From positions 1,869,922 through 1,933,921 of the forward strand of contig NZ_CP048289.1 of assembly GCF_014084105.1 (NCBI RefSeq): a stretch of DNA of 64,000 nt, written 5' to 3'. Source of the stretch: Streptacidiphilus sp. P02-A3a. Its GTDB lineage: Bacteria > Actinomycetota > Actinomycetes > Streptomycetales > Streptomycetaceae. Positions within the stretch are counted from its first letter, which is position 1, and each line of letters opens with the position of its first letter. Below are positions 25,134 through 33,763 of the stretch, one piece after another. A program made the position numbers and the translations under genes. The notes beneath the pieces were generated by a model. It was not told the DNA's origin and did not search any database. It was given only the letters and a program-made list of their open reading frames with translations.

Positions 25134-25647
25134 TCAGGCGGACACCTCGGCTGAGACGAACAGGAAGTTCGGCAGGCAGACGTAACTGTCAATCGCCGGA
25201 GTAGCAGACCGGGCCGCTGCTGCTACGGCAGGGTCGAGCCCTGGCTCTGCGACCTCACGCAGGCGGCAGCCGAGGGAGGCGAGTTCGTTGAGGTATGCCG
25301 AGAGGGGGCGGTGGAAGTCAGATGCGATGGCTCCGACGATCTCGTACTCCTCCAGGTACCGCTGTACGCGGTATGCGCTGTGCTTCTGCCAGGTACTCAG
25401 CAGTTGCTCGAAGGCAGGGTGAACCAGAGCGAAGACGAACAGGCCGCCCGGGCGTACCGCATCCACGCAGGCTCGCATCGCGGGCTTCCAGTCGGGGATC
25501 GCCATCAGGACCATGCTGCCGCAGCAGGGTGGGATTGACCAGGTGCCGTTTGGCGAAGTCCCCGTCCTCCGCCGTCGTTTCCATCGCTTCGCGCGTGGTC
25601 GAGGTGTTCCACTGCTTGATGGCGGTCTCGTTCGCCCTGGAGGTCAT
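25134..25647 (-). pseudogene. Class I SAM-dependent methyltransferase with internal deletion
   Basis: The N-terminus reads well from ATG 25647 for about 42 residues (NETAIKQWNTSTTREAMETT, AKRHLVNPTLL). Sequence then switches frame near 25515 to a methyltransferase C-terminal half (MAIPDWKPAMRACVDAVRPGGLFVFALVHPAFEQLL and onward to the stop at 25134). The Rossmann part with the SAM-binding GxGxG loop, roughly 60-80 residues, is missing. The enzyme is certainly dead, created by an out-of-frame internal deletion. Confidence 0.85.
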
Positions 25648-25860
25648 TCGCGGGAGCGTAAGGTGTCGGGAGGCAACGTGCGACCGAAAATGAGCAAGGT
25701 GAGCGTCGCCTCCGAGCGTGGTCTCGATCCACTTGGCGAACCAGCAGCTCAGGACGAGACCCGGCAGAATGACTCCGATGCGAGCACATGCCTCGTGGGC
25801 GAGCAGTTCCCTAGGGGCCGCCGTTCCTCGTGGCCCGCGCCGCCGCTGTTCGGTTGTCGG

Positions 25861-28800
25861 TCATCGATTCTCCTCCGCCGGGTCCGCCATGGTGCTGCCA
25901 GGCTTCGCGCTGCCGGTCTCGGGGGTGCCGTGGTCGGTGCCGCTGCCTGGCGCGCCGCTGCCCCGGGGCGCGCCGCCGGTGAGCGCGTCCCGCAGGCTGG
26001 GCCGGGGGCGGCCCGGGGGCTCGGGCCGCTGCTCCCGGATCCGGTCCTCGAAGCCCCGCAGCGCCCGGAGCGCGGCAAGCGGGAGCTCCCGGTCGAAGGC
26101 CGCCAGCGTGGGCAGGCCGTCCTGGATCCGATTCTCGCCGCGCTTGCGGCGCAGGATCTGCCCGGCCAGCTCGCCGAGGCCGTCCTCGGCGTCGCGGCGG
26201 TCCGGGTCGTCCTCGGCCCAGGGTTCCAGCACGCTCACCCAGCCCGGGTTGAGCTCGTCGAACCGCTTCACCAGTGCCCGTCGCTCCGGGTCGAGCAGCG
26301 CCCAGCGGTCCAGCAGCAGCACCCCGGGCGCGCTGGGCCCCGGGCCCGCCCCACCGGGGCCGGAACCCGAGGGGGCGAGCAGCAACTCGGCCTCGTCCTC
26401 GAAGAGATGGACACTGGTGTGGAAGTTCAGCTTCCGCAGAACGCTCTGCGCGTGCTGCGCCAGCGACAGGTCGCTCTCGCGCCAGTACGGCTGCCAGTCC
26501 AAGGCGTTCGAGCCGTAGCTCAGGTCCGCCCGCCCCGGCGGCAACCGCCGGGTATCGCAGGCCAGCACGGATATCCGCATCTGCCGGGACGGCGGCGGCG
26601 CGGCGAAGGCGCTGACGCGGGAGAGGAGGTTCTCGGTGGTGCCGGTCTCGATCTCCACCGACTCGGCCACGTCCACGATGCGCTGCGCCAGCCGGTGCAC
26701 CACGAGTTCGTAGGACTCCCGGAAGTAGCCGAGTTTACTGAGCGCGAGCGTTCCCTCGTTGCGGTAGTCCGTGCCGAGGCTGGGGTGGAGGAACTGGATG
26801 CGGGCGGCGACCTCGGGCAGGTTCTCTCGGGGAACCCGCACCCACAACACCGGGACGATTCCCGACGGGTCGTTGTCGGCCCCGCTACGCACCACCGGGC
26901 GGCTGGCGAAGCACGACCACTCCTGCCCGCAGGTTTCGCTTCGGAAGTAACGCGGCGAGTAGAGCGGCACGAACACCCGGCAGTTGGCCAGCGCCTCGGA
27001 GACCCGCTCGGCCCAGCCCTCGCCCAGGTGCATGCCCCGGTCCATGAAACCCACCGGGACGCCCTCGGTATGGGGCGCGATCTCCGTGATCGCCTCACAG
27101 AGGTCGTCGTAGAGCCGGTACACCCAGAGGTTCGGATCGTGTCCCGACGATCCCGTCCCGGGAGTGTGCGCATAGCTCAGGAAGAAGTACGGCCGCGCGG
27201 CCTCCCGCTCCTCGACGGTGGTTCCGGCCCGGTGGCGGTCCCGGTCCTCCCGCAGGGCGGCCAGGCTGCGGCCGTACGCGGCCGAGGCGTCGGCGGCGTT
27301 CACCGCGTCGGCGGCGTCGCGCAGCGCGGTGAGCAGGGCGGCGGTGCTGTCCCCCGTCCGGGACAGGGCCTCCCTGATCCGGGTGAGCTGGTACCGGGCG
27401 TCCGCGCGCGGGGCGGGCGGGCAGAGAGCGTCGATCAGCCAGTCGAGCGGGTAGAGGCCCGGGATCTGGTTCAGCTCGGCAGCGAGGCTGATCGCCTCGG
27501 CGAACCTGCCCGGAGCCGCCTGCGGCTCGCGGCCGGTGAGCCGTTCCACCAGCTCCTGGAGCAGCCGCTGCTCCTGCGAGGTCGGCCGCGCGCCGGAACC
27601 CGGGTTCAGCCGCTGGCCCGCGAGCACCTGCTTGACCAGGGACGCGGTCTCGGTCAGCGCTCCGGTGTCGACCAGCAGGGCGGCGAGGCGCAGCTCCAGG
27701 GCCGCGACGTCCGGGTGCCGCGCACCCGACCCGGCCCGTTCCACCGCCAGCCGCTCCGTCAACCGGTCGAGCTGTGACCGGGTGCGGTCGGTCTCTGGCC
27801 GAGCGGATTCGAGCGCGGCCGGTTCCGCCGGGGGCCGGGTCGAGGCCGGGTTCGGGGTCGGGGCCGACGCCGGGGTCGGCGGCAGGATGCCGAGGTAGCG
27901 CAGGAACGGGCCGCCGACCTCGGCCAAGGTGTTTCCGACGTCGGGTATCCGGCCACTGCCGTGCGGGTCGGCGAGGATCGCGCTCAGCGACGCGGTCCGG
28001 GCTGTGGGCCGCTCCAGGTAGGCGGACACGACGCGGACCGTGTTCAGCGCGTCGCCGGTGTCGACCGCCGACATCAGCAGATCGGCGACGCCCGGGTGCA
28101 GCGCGTAGACGGCGTCGGCCGGGGCGGCGCGCGGGGAGGTCGCCCGGAGCAGGCCGCCGAGGAAGACCTCGGCCAGGTAGCCGGGGTGGCTCCCGGGCAG
28201 TACCGCCTCCTGCACCACCCGCATCACCGGCAGGGTGAGCGGTCGCACGGTGGAGAGGTGCGCGGCGAGCCGGAAGGCCTGCGGGGAGGCGGCGGTTCGG
28301 AAGGCCGCGAGTCGCTCCGGCGCGGACGGCGGTCCGGTGGCGCCCCCGGTGGCGGCGGCCCCGTGGGCGGCCTCGACGGCCGGGACCGGGACAGGCGGTC
28401 GGGCGTCGATGACCGGCAGGGTGACCGTGCCGCCGGTGGCGGCCAGCACCGCCCAGTCCCGCAGCTGACCGGGGGACAGCTCGATCAGCGGCACCGGCAG
28501 TCCGGGGAGCATCGCGACCACGTCCGGCAGCAGCGGATCGCTGCTGCCCAGAAGCCGGTTGGCGGCTCCGCCCAGCGGCGCGGTGAGAGCCAGCCGGGTC
28601 GGCTGGAGCGCGGTGCCGGACCACAGCGTCGGCGGCAGTGGCTGGAGGACCGCCACCGTGCTGTGGGCGCACTGCTGCTCCAGGAACGCCCGCATCACCC
28701 CCGACCGCCAGCCCGCGCCGACCCCGTCCGAGAACATCAGCACGGTGGAGGAGTGCCGGGGACCGCCGCGGCGCGGCAGCGCCCCCCGCCGCGTCCCGAA

Positions 28801-29445
28801 CGGCCGGGTGTGCACCACCGCCCGCTCGGCCCGGTCGCTGTCCAGGCCGATGGCGATCACCCGGCGGAACGCCCCCAGGTTCCGCAGCAGCCGTTGCAAC
28901 TCGGCGGCCATGTCCTGCCACAGCCGCATCGAGGTGCCGTCGTCGACGACCAGCAGCAGGTCCCTGGACCGCAGCGCCTCGGACCGGTGGACCAGCTGGA
29001 GCAGCGAGGTCTCGGCGATCAGGTTGGCGGTGGCGGTCTCGTCCAGGTGCGGGGTCCAGCTCGGGCGGCGGTAGCGGCGCAGCGGTCGCAGCGCCCGCCG
29101 GAGCTGGAGCGGGTCGCTGATCGGCAGCCGCCCGGGAACCCGGACCGGACGCCCGGGACTGGACGTGCCGGGGAGCCGCGCCGGAGCGTGCAGCCGCTCG
29201 CGCGGGTTCGCCGCCGGTTTCGCCGGATCCTGGAGCTGGCTGCCGGGCTCGGCCGCCGCCGGTCCCTCGGCCGGGACGAGCGGGTCGGCGGCCGGGTCCG
29301 CGCCGTTGGCCCAACGCCGGACCGTGCCGCCGTCGTCCCTGGCCATGGCCCGGGCCAGCCAGAGGATGTCCAGCAATTCCTCGTGCGAGGGGTCGACGTC
29401 CTGTCGGCGCAGCGCCGCGCGCACCCGGTCGATGCCGGACGTCAC
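25861..29445 (-). CDS. SAV_2336/vWA-like and TIR-like (FxsC) multidomain protein of a MoxR-protease conflict system
   Basis: A 1194-residue cytoplasmic protein. Residues 1-35 match the SAV_2336 N-terminal helical domain (IDRVRAALRRQDVDPSHEELLDILWLA). Residues about 160-330 form a vWA-like domain with a MIDAS-like DDGTS in DLLLVVDDGTSM (162-173). A helical middle follows, then from about 752 to 940 a TIR-like FxsC domain (PYFFLSYAH, VPVGFMDRGM, VFVPLYSPRYF, ETCGQEW). A second alpha/beta region, about 980-1110, ends in a disordered tail. TIR domains often cleave NAD+ or signal in immunity, so this is the likely effector. GTG 29445 overlaps the MoxR stop (GTGA). Confidence 0.88.
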   Translation of the reverse strand: MTSGIDRVRAALRRQDVDPSHEELLDILWLARAMARDDGGTVRRWANGADPAADPLVPAEGPAAAEPGSQLQDPAKPAANPRERLHAPARLPGTSSPGRPVRVPGRLPISDPLQLRRALRPLRRYRRPSWTPHLDETATANLIAETSLLQLVHRSEALRSRDLLLVVDDGTSMRLWQDMAAELQRLLRNLGAFRRVIAIGLDSDRAERAVVHTRPFGTRRGALPRRGGPRHSSTVLMFSDGVGAGWRSGVMRAFLEQQCAHSTVAVLQPLPPTLWSGTALQPTRLALTAPLGGAANRLLGSSDPLLPDVVAMLPGLPVPLIELSPGQLRDWAVLAATGGTVTLPVIDARPPVPVPAVEAAHGAAATGGATGPPSAPERLAAFRTAASPQAFRLAAHLSTVRPLTLPVMRVVQEAVLPGSHPGYLAEVFLGGLLRATSPRAAPADAVYALHPGVADLLMSAVDTGDALNTVRVVSAYLERPTARTASLSAILADPHGSGRIPDVGNTLAEVGGPFLRYLGILPPTPASAPTPNPASTRPPAEPAALESARPETDRTRSQLDRLTERLAVERAGSGARHPDVAALELRLAALLVDTGALTETASLVKQVLAGQRLNPGSGARPTSQEQRLLQELVERLTGREPQAAPGRFAEAISLAAELNQIPGLYPLDWLIDALCPPAPRADARYQLTRIREALSRTGDSTAALLTALRDAADAVNAADASAAYGRSLAALREDRDRHRAGTTVEEREAARPYFFLSYAHTPGTGSSGHDPNLWVYRLYDDLCEAITEIAPHTEGVPVGFMDRGMHLGEGWAERVSEALANCRVFVPLYSPRYFRSETCGQEWSCFASRPVVRSGADNDPSGIVPVLWVRVPRENLPEVAARIQFLHPSLGTDYRNEGTLALSKLGYFRESYELVVHRLAQRIVDVAESVEIETGTTENLLSRVSAFAAPPPSRQMRISVLACDTRRLPPGRADLSYGSNALDWQPYWRESDLSLAQHAQSVLRKLNFHTSVHLFEDEAELLLAPSGSGPGGAGPGPSAPGVLLLDRWALLDPERRALVKRFDELNPGWVSVLEPWAEDDPDRRDAEDGLGELAGQILRRKRGENRIQDGLPTLAAFDRELPLAALRALRGFEDRIREQRPEPPGRPRPSLRDALTGGAPRGSGAPGSGTDHGTPETGSAKPGSTMADPAEENR

Positions 29446-30494
29446 GGCCGGGCCGGGTCGTCCAGCGGTCGCAGGACCGCCTCCCGCAGCACCTCGGGCT
29501 CCAAACCGACCTGGTTCAGCCGCAGATGGACCGCGCTGAGCAGCTGGTCGGTGGCGAGCTCCTGCTGCTCCTGGTCGCGCAGCCGCAGGAACTGGTCGAG
29601 CAGTTCGCGGGTGTCCGGGTCCTCGGCGGCCTCCGGGCCGAGGTGGGCCTCGATGATCCGCAGCAGCCGGGTGTCGTCCGGCGGGTTCAGTTCCAGCCGC
29701 ACGCAGCGGCGCAGGAAGGCCGGGGGGAAGTCGGTCTCGCCGTTGCTGGTGATCACCACGACCGGGAACTGCGAGCAGCGGACCTGCCCCTCGCGTACCG
29801 GGACGGTGGCCCTGGTCCCGGACAGGTGGACGTCCACCGGGGTCTCCTGGTCCCGCAGCCGGGCCAGCTCCGGAATCTCGAAGCCGCCCTCCTCGAACAC
29901 CACCAGGAGGTCGTTGGCGAGGTCCGGGTCACTCTTGTCCATCTCGTCGATCAGCAGCAGCCGGGGATGCCCCGGGCTGCTGTCCGCCAGCGCCGTGCCC
30001 AGCGGGCCGAGCTTGATGTACTCGCCGATGTCCGGCGGGGTGCTGCGGTACTGGCTGTCCCGCAACCGGGCGATGGCGTCGTACCGGTACAGCCCGTCGA
30101 CGTGGGTGGTGCGGCTGTTCACCGGCCAGCGGAGTACCGTGCCGAGGCCCAGCTCCTGGGCGATGGCGCTGGCCAGGGTGGACTTGCCGGTGCCGGGACG
30201 GCCGGTGACCAGGAGCGGCCGGTGCAGGTGCAGCGCCGCGTTGACCACGTCGGCCTCGCGCTCCTCGACGTAGTAGTCGGCCACCCGCACCGCGCCCGCC
30301 GCGCCCGCGACGGTCGTCTCCGGGCCGCCGTCCGGGCCGCCGAACCGCCGCCAGGGCGGGGCGGGCGGCCAGGCCACCGGCTCGGTCCGGACGCTGCCGT
30401 CGCCGTGGAAGATCCGCCACGTGGCCCCGCCGGTCCGCGGGGCAGGGGTCGGCGGGTTAGTCGGCGGGTTACTGGCCGGGGATCCGCTGGTCAC
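29442..30494 (-). CDS. MoxR-type AAA+ ATPase of the conflict system
   Basis: A 350-residue AAA+ ATPase. Walker A is GRPGTGKST at residues 98-106, Walker B LLLIDEMDK at 179-187, sensor 1 ITSNGE near 249-253 and an arginine-finger candidate RRC near 262-264. The Pro-rich first 70 residues are probably disordered. MoxR ATPases act as chaperone-like switches on vWA partners; here the vWA/TIR protein is encoded immediately downstream with a 4-nt overlap. GTG 30494 has AGGAGG 8 nt upstream and lies 3 nt after the protease stop. Confidence 0.93.
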   Translation of the reverse strand: MTSGSPASNPPTNPPTPAPRTGGATWRIFHGDGSVRTEPVAWPPAPPWRRFGGPDGGPETTVAGAAGAVRVADYYVEEREADVVNAALHLHRPLLVTGRPGTGKSTLASAIAQELGLGTVLRWPVNSRTTHVDGLYRYDAIARLRDSQYRSTPPDIGEYIKLGPLGTALADSSPGHPRLLLIDEMDKSDPDLANDLLVVFEEGGFEIPELARLRDQETPVDVHLSGTRATVPVREGQVRCSQFPVVVITSNGETDFPPAFLRRCVRLELNPPDDTRLLRIIEAHLGPEAAEDPDTRELLDQFLRLRDQEQQELATDQLLSAVHLRLNQVGLEPEVLREAVLRPLDDPARP

Positions 30495-30497
30495 GGG

Positions 30498-32600
30498 TCA
30501 GTCCTCCTGGGTCGGGTACAGGGTCGGGTACAGGGGCGGGGTCAGGTCGGGGTCGGGGAAGGTCCAGTCGGGGTCCTCCCAGATCAGGGCCAGGTGATGA
30601 CCCACGAGTTCGGCGCCGCCGGTCCGGGGCGACGCCTCGATCCGCCGCCGTCGGACCCGCTGCGGCAGCTCCCTGACACCACCGCCGGAGACCAGGCCCC
30701 GCAGCGATCCGTCGGCGTCGGCGCAGTCCGGTCGGCGGAGCCAGAGCACCGCCGGAATGCCCTCGCAGGCCGCCAAGGAGGCCAGATTCAGCGCCGTCTT
30801 CCGGTCCGCCCGGATCGCCACGCAACCGACGTCCTCGGCCAGCATCAGCTGCTTGTACAGCGCGCGGCCATCGACCGGCCCGTCCTGGACGTCGACCACC
30901 ACCGGCTCGGTCCGGCCGAGCTGCCGCCAGCGCCGGGTCACCGCATGCCTGCGCCATTGCCGGGGCCTCCGCAGCAGCACCTGGTACTTCGTGCCCAGCT
31001 CGCGGGCGACACCGTGGTAGGAGGCGAGCTCCCACCACTCCAGCTCAAGGTCCAACTGCGTCGGCTCGACCAGGAACTCCACCACCAGGCCGTGGTCATG
31101 GAGCGCCGACTCGGCCTCGATGATCCGGGACAGCGACCGGGCGATCTCGTCCAGGCCGCGCGGGGTGTGCTCGCGCAGGGCGACCCGGGTCACCCCGTCG
31201 CCGTCGCGGACCGCGATCGCGCAGCGGTAGCCCTCGTTCGCCCGCAGCAGCTCGACCTGTACCCGGACCAGCCGCACGGCCGCACTGGCCGCCGCGTCCC
31301 AGGCCTGCTGTGCGTCCGTGCGCAGCGCCTCCACCTGCGATTCCACCGCCAGCCTGGTGGCCACTCTGGCCGACCACATCCACAGCAGCGTGCGCAGCCG
31401 CGGGTCGGAGGTCCGCGCCGCGGCGTGCTCGGCCAGCCCGATCACCGCCGGGAGCTGGTGCGGGCCGCGTGAGTACGGCTCGACGTAGCCCACCGCGTCC
31501 GCCGGGCCGGTGAGCGTGAAGTCGGGCTCCGGGCCGTAGGGGAGGGCCAACCGGACCAGCTCCAGCGGCGTGGGCAGCCGCGGCCCGGCGGAGTCGAGCC
31601 GGGACAGCAGCTCGTGGTACTCGCTCACGGTCAGCACCAGCCGGGGGTGGAGCCGTCGGGTCTCGGCCCGCACCAGCTGCCGCTGTTCCGGCGAACCCGC
31701 GTAGCGGTCGGCGGCGGCCAGCAGGGTGACCGCCCCGCGCTCGTCCCACTGAGCGGCGGCGGCGAACAGCGCCTCCGGCGCCACCGGGGTCGGGATCGGC
31801 TGCCGCAGGGTCAGCTCCTTGCTCAACCAGGCCGCGCATTGCCCGAGTCCGCTCAGGTCGTCCAAACTCCGTAACACCAGTTCGCGTAGCTCGGGCTCGA
31901 TCGGCAGGTCCTCGGGCAGGACGGGCAGCAGGTGCCCGAGGTGCCGCCAGACCTGCCGGGTCGGGATGGCGAAGCCGTCGCCGCCCTGCGCCCCGACGAG
32001 CAGCCCGAGGACCTGCTGCCGCTGCGGGTGCCAGAGCGGGGAACCACTGATGCCGGGGACGAAGCCGATCGTGGAACCGGCGCTGGACATGGAGATCCAG
32101 GTCGGTGCCACGGCCCGGACCCGGGCCTCGACCGGACGGATGTGGTCCCGTCCGTACCAGGCGAGCACGGCGTCCCCGCGCCGGGCATGCCCCCAGGCAG
32201 CCGGGGTCGGCGGCGGGTTGCCCGGCAGCGGGTCGGCGGGTTCCAGGCGCAGCAGGGCGAGGTCCCCCTCCCACTCGCCGCGCGGGTCGGCCGACATCGG
32301 CCCGCCGTCCGGGCGTTCGGCCGGTACCCACTCCAGCAGCCGGGCGCCGCAGCCGCGCCGCGCGCCGCCCGCCGTGGCCGGGAGCAGCAACAGGTCCGGC
32401 AGCACCGCGCCGGGCGGCACCGGCGGCGGGATGCTGAACCTGGGCAGGCCGAGGGCCTGGTTGACCACATGGGCGCAGGTGACGACGAGGCCCCCGGGCA
32501 GGGCCAGGCCGCCGCCGATCGCGTCTGTCACCCCGGCCCGGTAGACCGCTATCCGGGAGTCGCGTACCGGGGCGTCCGTCTCGGAGTCGTCCGTCAGCAT
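30498..32600 (-). CDS. Trypsin-like serine protease with VMAP-type C-terminal domain
   Basis: A 700-residue protein. The N-terminal 215 residues are a trypsin-like protease with an apparently intact triad: His44 (VVTCAHVVN), Asp113 (EGDLALLRL) and Ser187 (GISGSPLW). No signal peptide is present, so it acts in the cytoplasm. A short helical effector-associated-like domain follows near 245-330, then a VMAP-type C-terminal region (LALPYGPEPDF near 365; the conserved WELASYHGVARELGTKYQVLLRRP near 510-535). Such vWA-MoxR-associated proteins are described in predicted ternary conflict systems. It is the second gene, 13 nt after the Trypco1 stop. Confidence 0.9.
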   Translation of the reverse strand: MLTDDSETDAPVRDSRIAVYRAGVTDAIGGGLALPGGLVVTCAHVVNQALGLPRFSIPPPVPPGAVLPDLLLLPATAGGARRGCGARLLEWVPAERPDGGPMSADPRGEWEGDLALLRLEPADPLPGNPPPTPAAWGHARRGDAVLAWYGRDHIRPVEARVRAVAPTWISMSSAGSTIGFVPGISGSPLWHPQRQQVLGLLVGAQGGDGFAIPTRQVWRHLGHLLPVLPEDLPIEPELRELVLRSLDDLSGLGQCAAWLSKELTLRQPIPTPVAPEALFAAAAQWDERGAVTLLAAADRYAGSPEQRQLVRAETRRLHPRLVLTVSEYHELLSRLDSAGPRLPTPLELVRLALPYGPEPDFTLTGPADAVGYVEPYSRGPHQLPAVIGLAEHAAARTSDPRLRTLLWMWSARVATRLAVESQVEALRTDAQQAWDAAASAAVRLVRVQVELLRANEGYRCAIAVRDGDGVTRVALREHTPRGLDEIARSLSRIIEAESALHDHGLVVEFLVEPTQLDLELEWWELASYHGVARELGTKYQVLLRRPRQWRRHAVTRRWRQLGRTEPVVVDVQDGPVDGRALYKQLMLAEDVGCVAIRADRKTALNLASLAACEGIPAVLWLRRPDCADADGSLRGLVSGGGVRELPQRVRRRRIEASPRTGGAELVGHHLALIWEDPDWTFPDPDLTPPLYPTLYPTQED

Positions 32601-32613
32601 GGCCGGTGGTCCG

Positions 32614-33150
32614 TCAGTCCCCGGCGGCGGGATGTTCGGTCGGCCGGGGTGCGGCCGTGCCGGGCGCGGCGGCCGGGACGGCGACTTCCGCTGATGCCGG
32701 GGCCGGGGACGGGGCCGGGGGCCGGGTGGGGGCCGAGGCCGGGGTCGGGGCCGAGGCCGGGGTCGCCTCGGGGGGTCGGCTGATCCGCCAGGTGGCGGCG
32801 ATGGTCAGGCTGGCCTCCCCCTGGCCTCCGACGATGCCCAGTTGGAGGTTGTTGGCCAGCTTCACGCCGAGGGTGACGGTCACCTCGTCCGGAGCGTGCG
32901 GGATGTGCAGGACGGTGCGGTGGACCGCTTCCAGCGTGGGGACGAGCGGTCGCAGCACGTCCTCCAGGGAGCGTCCGGCCCGGGTGATCACCTCGGAGGT
33001 GCGCCCGACCGGGGTCAGCGGGGCCACCGCTGCCGGGAACGACTCCTCGGGGGAGCCGCTGCCGGTGTCATCCAGTCCGCTGGGCGCGGCGAAGACCTCC
33101 ATCAGCACGCTGGTCCGGTCGTCGAAGCTGAACTCAACGAATTCCCCCAT
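32614..33150 (-). CDS. Trypsin-co-occurring domain 1 (CU044_2847 family) protein
   Basis: A 178-residue protein. Residues 1-130 match the short family that co-occurs with trypsin-VMAP genes: MGEFVEFSFDD at the start, a helix near 55-75 and EVTVTLGVKLANNLQ near 98-112, ending in a beta strand (SLTIAATWRIS). The rest is Pro/Ala-rich and unstructured. It may be the sensor or protease substrate of the system. ATG 33150 begins the family core; no clear ribosome site is visible, and GTG 33159 is an alternative. It is first gene of the four-gene operon. Confidence 0.85.
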   Translation of the reverse strand: MGEFVEFSFDDRTSVLMEVFAAPSGLDDTGSGSPEESFPAAVAPLTPVGRTSEVITRAGRSLEDVLRPLVPTLEAVHRTVLHIPHAPDEVTVTLGVKLANNLQLGIVGGQGEASLTIAATWRISRPPEATPASAPTPASAPTRPPAPSPAPASAEVAVPAAAPGTAAPRPTEHPAAGD

Positions 33151-33763
33151 GGTCTGCACTATGCCAGCAAACCCCGGTGCGGCGAAGGGCCGTTGGCAAT
33201 GTCGGTGCCGGGTGGGCGGAGGCCAAGAGCGATCATGACCGCCCGCCCACCGCCACCAGCCCACCACTGCCGCCCGCTACGCCGCACTCCTGGGCCTGAG
33301 CACCACCGCCGTCACCCCCGAAACCGCGCTGACCAAGCCGCTCGGGCTGCGCACGGTCGCCGCCTCGGTCACCACGCCCCGCCGGGCACCCCTACTGTCT
33401 CCGCCGGCGACTTGGAGACGTACGCCGCTGCCGCCGCCGAGCGCACCGGCGACCCCGCGACCGGTGCGAGCGACACCGAACGCGAACTCCTGCGCCTTTT
33501 GGGCAGCGGCTTGACCGATGAGACTGCAGCCCAGTGTCTGGGTACCTCCAGTCGAACCGCCGCCGGTAGATGGCCGCCATCATGGAGCGCCTGACCGCGG
33601 GGAGCCGCTTCGAGGCCGGTATCAAGGCCGCCCAGCGCAGCTGGCTCCGACGGCCGGCTGTTGTGGACATAGCCGACGCGCATTGCGGTCGGCGGCGACC
33701 CCCTGGACGTGCTGCGGGGCTGGCTCGTATTGCGTCAGCCCCGCAGGCGTGATGCGTTGGATC
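33151..33763. other. Degraded spacer between the conflict operon and the secreted-protein gene
   Basis: Apart from the LuxR-type remnant listed separately, the stretch has no intact gene. It should also contain the promoter of the conflict operon near 33150-33260, but I could not assign boxes with confidence. Confidence 0.5.
33400..33665 (+). pseudogene. Remnant of a LuxR/NarL-type regulator C-terminus
   Basis: The frame reads TERELLRLLGSGLTDETAAQCLGTSSRT, the first helices of a LuxR-type helix-turn-helix. It then shifts by one base near 33560 and resumes as MAAIMERLTAGSRFEAGIKAAQRSWL, the usual C-terminal end of such regulators. The N-terminal sensor domain is missing. It is frameshifted and truncated, another scar in the accessory region. 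Confidence 0.7.

Noticed and set aside
25513..27777. 754-codon plus-strand frame opposite the SAV_2336/TIR gene
   Set aside because: Shadow of a clear minus-strand gene with recognisable domains.
33240..33400. Possible coding fragment before the LuxR remnant
   Set aside because: One frame gives a plausible-looking stretch, but it is short, lacks a start and matches nothing I recognise.
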